IMG/VR virus record: IMGVR_UViG_3300042907_002520
Span: 1-22,598 of that record
DNA from: a virus
Length of the DNA: 22,598 bases
Reading direction: 5' to 3' (one strand)
Positions within the stretch are counted from its first letter, which is position 1. The number at the start of each line of letters is the position of its first letter. Shown here piece after piece: positions 1-6,863 of this stretch. The translations under genes were made by a program, and so were the position numbers. The notes beneath the pieces are model-generated. The model had not been told where the DNA came from. It saw only the letters and a program-made list of their open reading frames with translations, and ran no database searches.

Positions 1-629
1 TCTTTCACATAAGTTACAAATTCATCCATAGCCATAACCTTTAACTCCTCGGGACTTTGTGCCCCTGATTCACTTGCAAAGGATACTGGATAATATCTGT
101 TCATATCTAAGTATGACTGAATAAGTTCTTCATCAGACATCATTTCTTCATCAGTAAAATTTCTATATTTTCTTAAATTCTTAATTAATTGTTCTTTATC
201 TATACCCCCAAAACCGTCAACAATATAATTGTAAACCGCTTCTCTCAGAACCTTTGGATTGTGACCTCTAGCGGTGATTATGGAAAAAATGGAACCGTTT
301 TCCACCGCTTCTTTAAAATCTTGGAAAGCCGGTCCTTGTTTTGCTTTCATTGCATCTCTAAGGAATTGAGTATCTCCAGGTCCTCTGAAATTTCTGAATG
401 GGTCATTTGCAAAATTAACAATAGTTTCTCCTTTGTATTCGAATGGTTCTTTACCCACCTTCTCTCTAAAATGAGCAAAATCATCAGTTGACATACCTAC
501 TTCTTCCCCCTCATCGTTTTTTAACATAATCTTTGTGGGCATATGAACTATGTTGTCATCCCAATCAAACGCGTAATACTTCATATCGGGAGTACTTTCA
601 TCAACAAAACCTTCAGTAATATTTCTCAT
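1..629 (-). CDS. HAD-superfamily phosphohydrolase, C-terminus beyond left edge
   Basis: The open frame starts at the ATG at 629 and runs without a stop to the left edge, giving at least 209 residues. The N-terminus carries a HAD motif I, FDWDDNIVHM (about residues 21-30), with the nucleophile and acid/base aspartates at D22 and D24. Motif II follows as IITARG (117-122) with T119. A cap-like stretch of about 90 residues separates the two motifs. The Lys of motif III and the acidic motif IV would lie near or past the window edge. HAD enzymes with this DxD start normally hydrolyse phosphate esters; the substrate (nucleotide, DNA end or sugar phosphate) cannot be read from the sequence. The gene follows the sheath gene on the same strand behind a strong terminator, so it probably has its own transcript. 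There is no Shine-Dalgarno sequence; the leader is A/T-rich. The family call is firm, the function open. Confidence 0.8.
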   Translation of the reverse strand, partial: MRNITEGFVDESTPDMKYYAFDWDDNIVHMPTKIMLKNDEGEEVGMSTDDFAHFREKVGKEPFEYKGETIVNFANDPFRNFRGPGDTQFLRDAMKAKQGPAFQDFKEAVENGSIFSIITARGHNPKVLREAVYNYIVDGFGGIDKEQLIKNLRKYRNFTDEEMMSDEELIQSYLDMNRYYPVSFASESGAQSPEELKVMAMDEFVTYVK

Positions 630-641
630 AATTTATTGGCT

Positions 642-666
642 AAAAAAAAGGGGGGAGAAACCCCCC
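642..666 (-). terminator. Rho-independent terminator after tail sheath gene
   Basis: Read on the minus strand, six G, a TTTCT loop and six C form a perfect 6-bp all-GC stem, followed directly by eight T. It lies 10 bases past the sheath stop codon and 12 bases before the HAD gene start. The opposite direction has no T-run of note, so it acts on minus-strand transcription. Confidence 0.9.
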
Positions 667-675
667 TTCTTGTTA

Positions 676-3600
676 CTATATATTTTCGAACGATGCACCT
701 GTAGGTGTGATAAAAAATTCAATATCAATAAATTCAAGTGCTTTCGTTGGTTTAAGGTAAATTTTACCTGTAAGTGTGTTTCTATCTAAATCCTCAGGAG
801 AAGAGGAAACTGTTACTCTGAAATCGTATAGACCTCTGTCTCTTCTGATACCATCTAAAATTGGGTTAACAGAATCTAAGAACTGTTGTCTTACGATTTG
901 GTCGTTCTGTTCAAACAACAATCTAACTGCAACCGCAGAAATCAACTTACGAGCTTGTAACAACAATCTTCTAACATTCAATCTGTTAAGTGCTGTGTCA
1001 GCAATCTGAAGAGTTTTGTTACCCCAAATTACAGTTCCAACATCTGAGAAAGTTGCGATTGGGTTGATTCTACCTTGATAAAGTGTGTCTCTATCTTCTT
1101 GAGTTAGTTTCTGCCTAGCTTTGATTGAATTAACAAGACCTCTTGTGTAACCCGCCGAAGCGAACCATGGGAAAGCAATGTTATCTGTCAAAGCCAAGTT
1201 TCTACAAACCTCACCTGTTGGTGGTAAGTAGATTTGTGTGTTATTAACAGTATCTCTTGTTAAAATCCAAGGATAGTAAGTTGCGGTGTAGTTAGAATCA
1301 ATTCCTGTGTTATCCAAATTATCTACAGCTTCTTGAGAATAAATCACATCGAATTGATTAGATGAATCAGGAGTGTACATCTGATAGTCAGGAGTTGTAA
1401 CAATATAAACCGAATCCGCTCTTTGATATTGAATCATATCGATAGCTTCTTCACAAAGATTGGAATTGTTTACATAATCGATACTACCGGTTGCAAAAAC
1501 ATTTATGTTTGTTGCCTCAGGATTTTGATAAGTCAAAATACCAAGTAAGTAAGCATAATAGTCAGTATTAGCAAAATCAGTAGTATTATTTTGTACTGTA
1601 ATTCTCTTGAATAGACCCTCACCTGTTGCGGTAGGATATCTTGAAGAAGGTGAAGCACCCGCTAAATAACCAGACGCACCTAATTGGAATCTATCTTGGT
1701 TAGTTCTGAACTCTCTATATATATCCCAACCATCAAATCCACCTGCAAAACATACTGTATATTTTCTTGAGTAAATGAAATAATATGGATTTTCTTGAGT
1801 TTCAGGGTCTGCTCTGAATTCTGCAGAACCACATTCGAAAGCTGTTTGACCTGAAGTTAAAGATGAATTTGATATTGTTACAACAGTCGCACCTGAGTCC
1901 ATATGGAATCCTTTACTTAAGTAATTCCACTTTTGTCCTTCAACCTCTGTTGCACTTAACACCCAACTTGAAGGGGTTTGTCTTCCTTTGTAACTTAAGA
2001 AAGATTCATCAATTCCAAATTGAGATGAAAAACCTAAATAACTTCTTCTAATTATATCTCCGCTTGATTCAACCGTATTCGAACCGCCTGCGGCAGCACC
2101 GAAAGGAGGGTTTGCAATAGTTTCACCAGGATAATAATACTTAGTTTTATATTTTATCATCGGAGAAGGATTAAGAACATTTGCATACTCTCTTTGAGTG
2201 TATCCGTAGAATCCACAAGGAAGAGCATCTATCGGTGCTCCGTCCGCCATCTCAACCATGATATATTTTGAAATTAATGCATATTCACCGTTTGAAGAAC
2301 CTATCTTCTTTGCAACGAAATTGTTAGAAGCCGGGTCCATATTACAGTTAGTGAACTTTTCAATTACTACAGGATTAGCATCTGTATCAAAGAAATTTCT
2401 AACTAAAACATCAAATGTCATATTATTGAAAGACAAGTTTGCAATTGAAACTTTAACTTCAACGTTTGCAGAATCTCCGTCTGATATTGAAATAAATTTG
2501 AAAAGATTATAAACCTTATTACCTCTTAATTCAGAAACTAAGAACGGTGTTTCAGGTGCTTGATATCTTTGTACATTATATGCAATTGAACTCGAATCTT
2601 GAGAACGAGCTCCTGGTAAAGCGATTAATTCACAACTAACACCACGGATAAGACCTTGATTATATGCCTCATTCAGTGAAGTTGCGTAGATTTCCTCAAC
2701 AAACAAAGGTACTTCATTTCTTGATTTACCAAAATTATCAACACCTAATACTTTGGTTATGAATTTAGATGAGGATGCCAAAAGATTTACTTCAAATGAG
2801 AAGGTATCTGAATCTTTGGTAACACCTGAAAGTAAGAAAGTACCATAAGGGTTATTTGTAACACCAGAATATTGTTCAGTACAAACGAGTGTAACCCCTG
2901 TTGTTGCACTTACTTCATAAACTGGTCCGTGATTTACACTTGTTGAACTGTTCGTAAATAAAGAGATACCTCTTGAACGAAGAGTTGCTACAACCATGTT
3001 GTTAAACTCAGGGTAAGCAGTACCTGAGAAAGTATATGAAGCACCTGAAATAGTCCCTGAAAAGGATTCAGAGGCCCCTGTTGAAAAGTTTGATACTACA
3101 AAGAAAAATGAATAACCTGAATAACTGTTATCATTATAATTTGTGAAGTTTGCGTAATACCAAGAATCGTTGTCTCCTGCTGATAAATCATTGTAAGCCA
3201 AGTTTGTGTTATCTACACTATATGGATTAGTAACCGCACTGTAAGTTAACTCTACCGCTAAAGCGTCTGCGTTTGGTATTGCACCGAAAATATTAACGGT
3301 AACTGCAGAAGAAGATGGTGTATCATATACACTTTGAATATAAGCATTAATCTGTGATTGAAGTGTTGATGTACTTCCGTCGGACAATCTATATTGTGTG
3401 TTCAATGCTGATTGAACAGGTAAAGGTAAATCTGTCGGGTCAATAAATGAAGTTGTATTACCTGAAGACGAACCACTGAAGTCCGCAGTAAAGCTAGCTC
3501 CTGCCGATGGATTTAAACCAATTGTAAGTGGGTCTACATTAGATGTAACCTTGATACTCCAAGAAGGACCTGCATCATATCCCGATAATCCCAAAATTCT

Positions 3601-3891
3601 AGTTACAAACAATTGATTGGATTGTTGTAAATAAGATTTTGCGATATACGCAGCTTCATATTTAGGGATTTGAGTGTTAACAAACTTTGTAGGTTCAGTA
3701 CCTCCAAAATACGCCTGAAACTCATCGTAATTAGTGATGAAAATAGGTTCAAAAGCTGGACCTTTTAGGGTTTCTCCAACTAAACCTAGAGTAGTTACAC
3801 CCACACTCTGTGCCACGAATGATAAATCCGTCTCGGATGTATATACACCGGGTGAAACGTAAACTTTTTGATTTGCTTGTGCTGTTGCCAT
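676..3891 (-). CDS. Contractile tail sheath protein (T4 gp18-like, enlarged)
   Basis: This is the polymerising outer sheath of a contractile tail, which shortens to drive the tube through the host envelope. The N-terminus has the usual sheath opening: VSPGVYTSETD, then a repeat-interface strand, then a GPAFEPIFITNYDEFQAYFG segment at about residues 44-63. The C-terminal 150 or so residues match the conserved sheath core: an LNRLNVRRLLLQARKLI helix, LFEQND, a GLYDFRV strand, and an LTGKIYLKPTKALEFIDIEF beta pair near the end. At 1071 residues it is far longer than T4 gp18 (about 660). The extra length is a Ser/Thr/Gly/Asn-rich middle (roughly residues 110-480) that probably forms surface domains. 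The leader is AATTAATTAATA with no Shine-Dalgarno sequence; a TATTTATG motif lies 32 bases upstream of the ATG. A terminator follows, so it is probably transcribed alone as a highly expressed late gene. Confidence 0.93.
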   Translation of the reverse strand: MATAQANQKVYVSPGVYTSETDLSFVAQSVGVTTLGLVGETLKGPAFEPIFITNYDEFQAYFGGTEPTKFVNTQIPKYEAAYIAKSYLQQSNQLFVTRILGLSGYDAGPSWSIKVTSNVDPLTIGLNPSAGASFTADFSGSSSGNTTSFIDPTDLPLPVQSALNTQYRLSDGSTSTLQSQINAYIQSVYDTPSSSAVTVNIFGAIPNADALAVELTYSAVTNPYSVDNTNLAYNDLSAGDNDSWYYANFTNYNDNSYSGYSFFFVVSNFSTGASESFSGTISGASYTFSGTAYPEFNNMVVATLRSRGISLFTNSSTSVNHGPVYEVSATTGVTLVCTEQYSGVTNNPYGTFLLSGVTKDSDTFSFEVNLLASSSKFITKVLGVDNFGKSRNEVPLFVEEIYATSLNEAYNQGLIRGVSCELIALPGARSQDSSSIAYNVQRYQAPETPFLVSELRGNKVYNLFKFISISDGDSANVEVKVSIANLSFNNMTFDVLVRNFFDTDANPVVIEKFTNCNMDPASNNFVAKKIGSSNGEYALISKYIMVEMADGAPIDALPCGFYGYTQREYANVLNPSPMIKYKTKYYYPGETIANPPFGAAAGGSNTVESSGDIIRRSYLGFSSQFGIDESFLSYKGRQTPSSWVLSATEVEGQKWNYLSKGFHMDSGATVVTISNSSLTSGQTAFECGSAEFRADPETQENPYYFIYSRKYTVCFAGGFDGWDIYREFRTNQDRFQLGASGYLAGASPSSRYPTATGEGLFKRITVQNNTTDFANTDYYAYLLGILTYQNPEATNINVFATGSIDYVNNSNLCEEAIDMIQYQRADSVYIVTTPDYQMYTPDSSNQFDVIYSQEAVDNLDNTGIDSNYTATYYPWILTRDTVNNTQIYLPPTGEVCRNLALTDNIAFPWFASAGYTRGLVNSIKARQKLTQEDRDTLYQGRINPIATFSDVGTVIWGNKTLQIADTALNRLNVRRLLLQARKLISAVAVRLLFEQNDQIVRQQFLDSVNPILDGIRRDRGLYDFRVTVSSSPEDLDRNTLTGKIYLKPTKALEFIDIEFFITPTGASFENI

Positions 3892-3923
3892 TATTAATTA
3901 ATTCTTTGCAGATTTATTTTATT

Positions 3924-3931
3924 CATAAATA
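3924..3931 (-). promoter_or_regulatory. TATTTAT-type motif upstream of tail sheath
   Basis: The minus strand reads TATTTATG, 32 bases before the sheath ATG, in a 118-base divergent spacer (3892-4009) that otherwise holds only A/T-rich sequence. It matches motifs in front of seven other genes or operons here. It resembles the reverse complement of the T4 late promoter TATAAATA, so it is a candidate late-expression signal, not a proven promoter. Confidence 0.35.
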
Positions 3932-4009
3932 TTCTTATCTGAATGAAAAAACTTGACTTTTACATATGTATTTGTAAACGGTGAGAATTAATTCTGCCTT
4001 TTTTCTACC

Positions 4010-4171
4010 ATGAAAACCAAGAAAGAAATCAAAAACATAAAAATTGACCCTGCAGTACATGATATACTGAAAAAATATTGTGATAAGAGAGGTATAAAAA
4101 TATATAAATTTTTAGAAAATCTTATCTTGGAAAAATGTAAAGAAAAGAAGGATATCTACGGTGAGGATTAA
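4010..4171 (+). CDS. Small ribbon-helix-helix-like protein, 53 aa
   Basis: The short frame begins ATG AAA ACC and ends with TAA at 4169-4171. The product is basic and fits the ribbon-helix-helix (Arc/MetJ-type) plan: an N-terminal strand KNIKI (8-12), a first helix beginning DPAVHDILKKYCDKRG (13-28), and a second helix IYKFLENLILEKCKEK (31-46). Proteins of this fold dimerise and insert the paired strand into the DNA major groove, so it is probably a small phage regulator. It is the only plus-strand gene between the minus-strand sheath and neck operons. Its stop codon overlaps the stop codon of the gp15-like gene on the other strand by three bases. There is no Shine-Dalgarno sequence. The coding character (Lys-rich, regular codons, coherent fold) supports a real gene; the fold is inferred by eye. 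Confidence 0.65.
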   Translation: MKTKKEIKNIKIDPAVHDILKKYCDKRGIKIYKFLENLILEKCKEKKDIYGED

Positions 4172-5208
4172 ATTAACTTATTAAGAAATAACAAACTTGC
4201 TTCTTTAGTATTATCTTGTTTTGTAATTTCAATCCTTAATTCATCATTAGTTGTAATTTGAATTGTTTGAACATCACTACCATAAAAATCATTATTGATA
4301 TAAACGTCCCAACCTGAAACGTTGGTCGGTGACAACAAAGTCATATTTGCAGTATATTCAATAAACTCAGAAAGAACTGTATTACCTGTTACAAATAACC
4401 AATTCATTTCAAACTCATTCGGATTCGGAGGAGTTTTGTCTCTTTTCTGTTTAAAGGTACTTGTATCCAATTCCATTATTTGAACCATTCTTTGAATTGC
4501 GGGTTTAATCTCAAATTCCTCTTCGTCGATGAGGTAACCCAACATAGTAAAATCATAAGATTGAACATAATATTTTCTGGCGTCCATATTCATCTGTGAT
4601 TCATCTCCAACATTATTCAAAATAATCGGAACATACTGACCCTTTATGAAAGTATAAGCCTGTCTCGATGAAAAAGTTTGCATTACAATTTTATTTAATT
4701 GATTCAGCTCTCTCATTCTGTTACAAATAATTTTTACACTGTAATTAATATCTACAGGTACAGGTTGAGGTATTGTATATATATCCATTCCTTGTTCGTT
4801 ACCATTCCATGTTGGTACCGAAGCGTAATAGAATTGTTTTCTATTTGGTATTGTATACTGTAAAGACGGATTGGTACCATACTTCACTTCAGGTACTCTT
4901 ACAACAGTCATAAATGGAGGACTTGGGTTATAGTCCAAATCAACAAAAGACCAAGTTTCCAAATATTGAGACCAATTCTGAGTAGTTATAATTCTATCTA
5001 GAAGTGGCACTATTTGACCCGCGGTAACAACTTGTAACTCTTCCTTAGTAAAATCTAACATACCTCTATCTAAATCCGCATGAAGAACAGATTTTGGCAA
5101 ATATGTACCATCTTCATTAATATATTGTAGTAGTTGTTCACGTCTAGCGGACAACTCCTTTTTAGGTACTAATGGTAATGTCTTTTTTATTTGTTTCGGA
5201 AACGGCAT
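4168..5208 (-). CDS. Tail completion / sheath stabiliser protein, T4 gp15-like
   Basis: The middle of this 346-residue protein follows the layout of T4 gp15, the tail terminator that caps tube and sheath and joins tail to head. A segment PVPVDINYSVKIICNRMREL (about 149-168) leads into a helix ending in VMQTF. Then come a polar loop (FIKGQYVPIIL) and a segment ARKYYVQSYDFTMLGYLIDE (about 210-229). This corresponds to the gp15 pattern of Y-x-L-S-I-F, VEQILPYF and R-x-x-EWSLTFEVNGWM. The N-terminal 100 and C-terminal 80 residues are not recognised; the last part looks beta-rich. It is the last gene of a three-gene operon with a gp14-like protein and a phosphatase; its ATG overlaps the upstream stop as TAATG, implying translational coupling. 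The structural role is likely, the exact gp15 assignment moderate; it rests on pattern and neighbourhood only. Confidence 0.55.
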   Translation of the reverse strand: MPFPKQIKKTLPLVPKKELSARREQLLQYINEDGTYLPKSVLHADLDRGMLDFTKEELQVVTAGQIVPLLDRIITTQNWSQYLETWSFVDLDYNPSPPFMTVVRVPEVKYGTNPSLQYTIPNRKQFYYASVPTWNGNEQGMDIYTIPQPVPVDINYSVKIICNRMRELNQLNKIVMQTFSSRQAYTFIKGQYVPIILNNVGDESQMNMDARKYYVQSYDFTMLGYLIDEEEFEIKPAIQRMVQIMELDTSTFKQKRDKTPPNPNEFEMNWLFVTGNTVLSEFIEYTANMTLLSPTNVSGWDVYINNDFYGSDVQTIQITTNDELRIEITKQDNTKEASLLFLNKLI

Positions 5209-5918
5209 TATTTACTAAACTTTTCAATCATTTTATCCATTGGATAGAACGTATCTGCATATTTGTCATACCCGCTTCCGAAGAATCTGCCAGAATCAAT
5301 CATTCTTTTCCAACCATTATATTTTGTAGTGTAATTCCATAAGTCGTCCAAATCAGTCATTTTACCTGTCTTTTTCAAATACCCACCAACCAAACCACCA
5401 GTTCTATCTGCACCGTGAGCACAGTGTATTAATGTATTACCTTCAGATAAAATAGGGATTATTTTTCTCAAAGACCCTACATACCCTTCACCTTCTTTAT
5501 AACCTTCATGAGAACTTATTTTATGAAATTTACAACCCAAACTTTCACAAATTTTTTTCTCGTCGGAAATAGAAAGAGGTTCATGTGAACTTCTATGCTT
5601 CGCATCAACCCCATCACCATTCAAACGTATAATATTTTTGATTCCAAATTTTTTGATAACTGCAGGAAGAACTGACCCTTCGATTTGAGCCGACCTAAAA
5701 TTATTTTTACCGTCAGGAATTGAATGAAAATTATACTTTGTTTTCAAATCCTGAGGTACTTCTACTTCTAAATCTTTATCTTCTAACCCCAATTGGGACT
5801 TTAACTTTTCCAAAGATTCGGGACCCAACAAATCTTTCAATTTATCCATCAAAAAATCTGCAAGCCCTTCAGTTATAACAACCGCTTTATCTCCTTGCTT
5901 GTTAAAAATAAGTTTCAT
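5208..5918 (-). CDS. Cys-based tyrosine/dual-specificity protein phosphatase
   Basis: The active-site P-loop HCAHGADRTG is intact (residues 165-174), with catalytic Cys166 and phosphate-binding Arg172 in the HCX5R spacing of protein tyrosine and dual-specificity phosphatases. Upstream, FRSAQIEG (74-81) and IKNIIRLNGDG (93-103) match the early strand elements of the DSP/PTP fold. The first 60 residues are an extra charged, partly helical segment not needed for catalysis. These enzymes remove phosphate from Tyr/Ser/Thr of proteins, or from nucleotides or RNA 5' ends in some relatives. The gene sits between gp14- and gp15-like structural genes, joined to both by one-base TAATG overlaps, so it would be made late at similar levels to virion parts. 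It could act on host signalling, on a phosphorylated virion protein, or be packaged. The fold is clear; the target is unknown. Confidence 0.85.
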   Translation of the reverse strand: MKLIFNKQGDKAVVITEGLADFLMDKLKDLLGPESLEKLKSQLGLEDKDLEVEVPQDLKTKYNFHSIPDGKNNFRSAQIEGSVLPAVIKKFGIKNIIRLNGDGVDAKHRSSHEPLSISDEKKICESLGCKFHKISSHEGYKEGEGYVGSLRKIIPILSEGNTLIHCAHGADRTGGLVGGYLKKTGKMTDLDDLWNYTTKYNGWKRMIDSGRFFGSGYDKYADTFYPMDKMIEKFSK

Positions 5919-6433
5919 TATATTCCTTTGAATTCGTTTTCACTCACATAAGTGGCAACCACAGTTCTATAGAACGGTTTGTACCCTCCGTAAGTATGTT
6001 TATTATCGGACCTAACATAACCGTCATCACTCACAACATAATATCTTACCCTATCCTCAGTTTCATAATATCCCAAATAATCACCCATGAATATTTCTAC
6101 ACCCATATCTTCTAAAGTTTTTTGGTAGATACTGAATCTCATATTACCAGGTTCCTGTTGTTCCACTCTTGAATTGCCCAAAAATTTATTTGTTGGTGCC
6201 ATAACTTGAACGTATCCCTTGAGTTCAACCGGTGCAAGAAATTGCACACCATCTTCGAGCACTTCCCCATAAACATCATCGGTTTTTGTTTTATACCTAT
6301 CAATTCGATATAAAATAACCGTGAAGTTCATATCACCTAAAAGCCATTCTTCCCCCATACTTATGTCCAACGCATAATCTTCTCCTCCGAAGAATTTCCC
6401 TAATCTTGTTATTGGTACTAAATTTTCTGGCAT
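5918..6433 (-). CDS. Neck protein, T4 gp14-like
   Basis: The 171-residue product shows the order of elements seen in T4 gp14, a head-to-tail neck protein. It has a DDVYGEVLEDGVQFLAPVEL segment (about 52-71) followed by a strand, a central FSIYQKTLEDMGVEIFMGDYL segment (99-119) that states a rigid-body position, a YYVVSDDG strand (131-138), and a C-terminal PFYRTVVATYVSENEFKGI (153-171). gp14 proteins end in a similar strand after a proline-phenylalanine-tyrosine turn. It is shorter than T4 gp14 (about 256). It is the first gene of the operon with the phosphatase and the gp15-like gene. A TATTTATC motif ends only three bases before the ATG, and there is no Shine-Dalgarno sequence. It diverges from the SET-domain gene across 43 bases. 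The assignment is moderate and based on pattern. Confidence 0.55.
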   Translation of the reverse strand: MPENLVPITRLGKFFGGEDYALDISMGEEWLLGDMNFTVILYRIDRYKTKTDDVYGEVLEDGVQFLAPVELKGYVQVMAPTNKFLGNSRVEQQEPGNMRFSIYQKTLEDMGVEIFMGDYLGYYETEDRVRYYVVSDDGYVRSDNKHTYGGYKPFYRTVVATYVSENEFKGI

Positions 6434-6436
6434 ATT

Positions 6437-6444
6437 GATAAATA
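6437..6444 (-). promoter_or_regulatory. TATTTAT-type motif at gp14-like operon
   Basis: The minus strand reads TATTTATC, ending three bases before the ATG at 6433. If it is a -10-like promoter element, the transcript would have almost no leader. Same motif family as at 3924, 8626, 10189, 14503, 14920, 19771 and 21373. Confidence 0.35.
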
Positions 6445-6476
6445 CTTTACAGTTGATTATATTTAATCCAAAAATT

Positions 6477-6863
6477 ATGGTAATATATCCACCAACTAAA
6501 ATAAAACTTCAAAAAAGTAACACTCACGGGATTGGTGTTTTTTGTTCTAAACAAATATCGAGAGGTGAGATTATTGAACAATGTTCATTTTTGGTAATTC
6601 AAAATCACAGAAATAAACCACTTCACGTTTTCATTGACCATGCATATGTTTGGCCAAAATCTGTCAATTGGAGAGAATATGTGTTAGTTATGGGATATGG
6701 TTCATTTTATAATCATTCTTCTGAACCTAATGTCGATTGGGTAACAAAAGAAAACGAAAATATTTTCGAATATTTTGCAATAAAAGATATCAAAGAAGGA
6801 GAAGAACTTTTTATTAATTATGGAATGGAGATAAATTTTCCAATCAAAAAACCGAATGGATAA
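6477..6863 (+). CDS. SET-domain protein methyltransferase, 128 aa
   Basis: This is a compact SET domain, which transfers methyl from S-adenosylmethionine to a protein lysine. The three signature blocks are present: HGIGVF (17-22) for cofactor binding; GYGSFYNHSSEPN (73-85), the NHS-PN pseudoknot block; and GEELFINYG (108-116) with the catalytic-site Tyr115. There is no pre-SET or post-SET region, as usual for stand-alone bacterial and viral forms. I chose ATG 6477; the frame extends to a TTG at 6435, but the extra 14 residues are not SET-like and would start inside the divergent spacer. The last eight bases overlap the helicase start (ATGGATAA), so the two are translationally coupled. The substrate is unknown; phage, host ribosomal or nucleoid proteins are possible. 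No TATTTAT motif precedes it, suggesting different timing from virion genes. Confidence 0.87.
   Translation: MVIYPPTKIKLQKSNTHGIGVFCSKQISRGEIIEQCSFLVIQNHRNKPLHVFIDHAYVWPKSVNWREYVLVMGYGSFYNHSSEPNVDWVTKENENIFEYFAIKDIKEGEELFINYGMEINFPIKKPNG

Noticed and set aside
189-491. Plus-strand 100-residue open frame
   Set aside because: It is antisense to the HAD hydrolase, which has clear motifs, and shows no domain of its own.
3953-3974. Sigma70-like or Bacteroidota-type promoter (TTGACT, TATGTATTTG) before the small plus-strand gene
   Set aside because: The spacing between the two boxes is wrong for either promoter class, and the -7 box does not fit fully.
6435-6476. TTG start at 6435 for the SET gene
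   Set aside because: It would add 14 residues outside the SET fold and begin in the divergent spacer; ATG 6477 is simpler.
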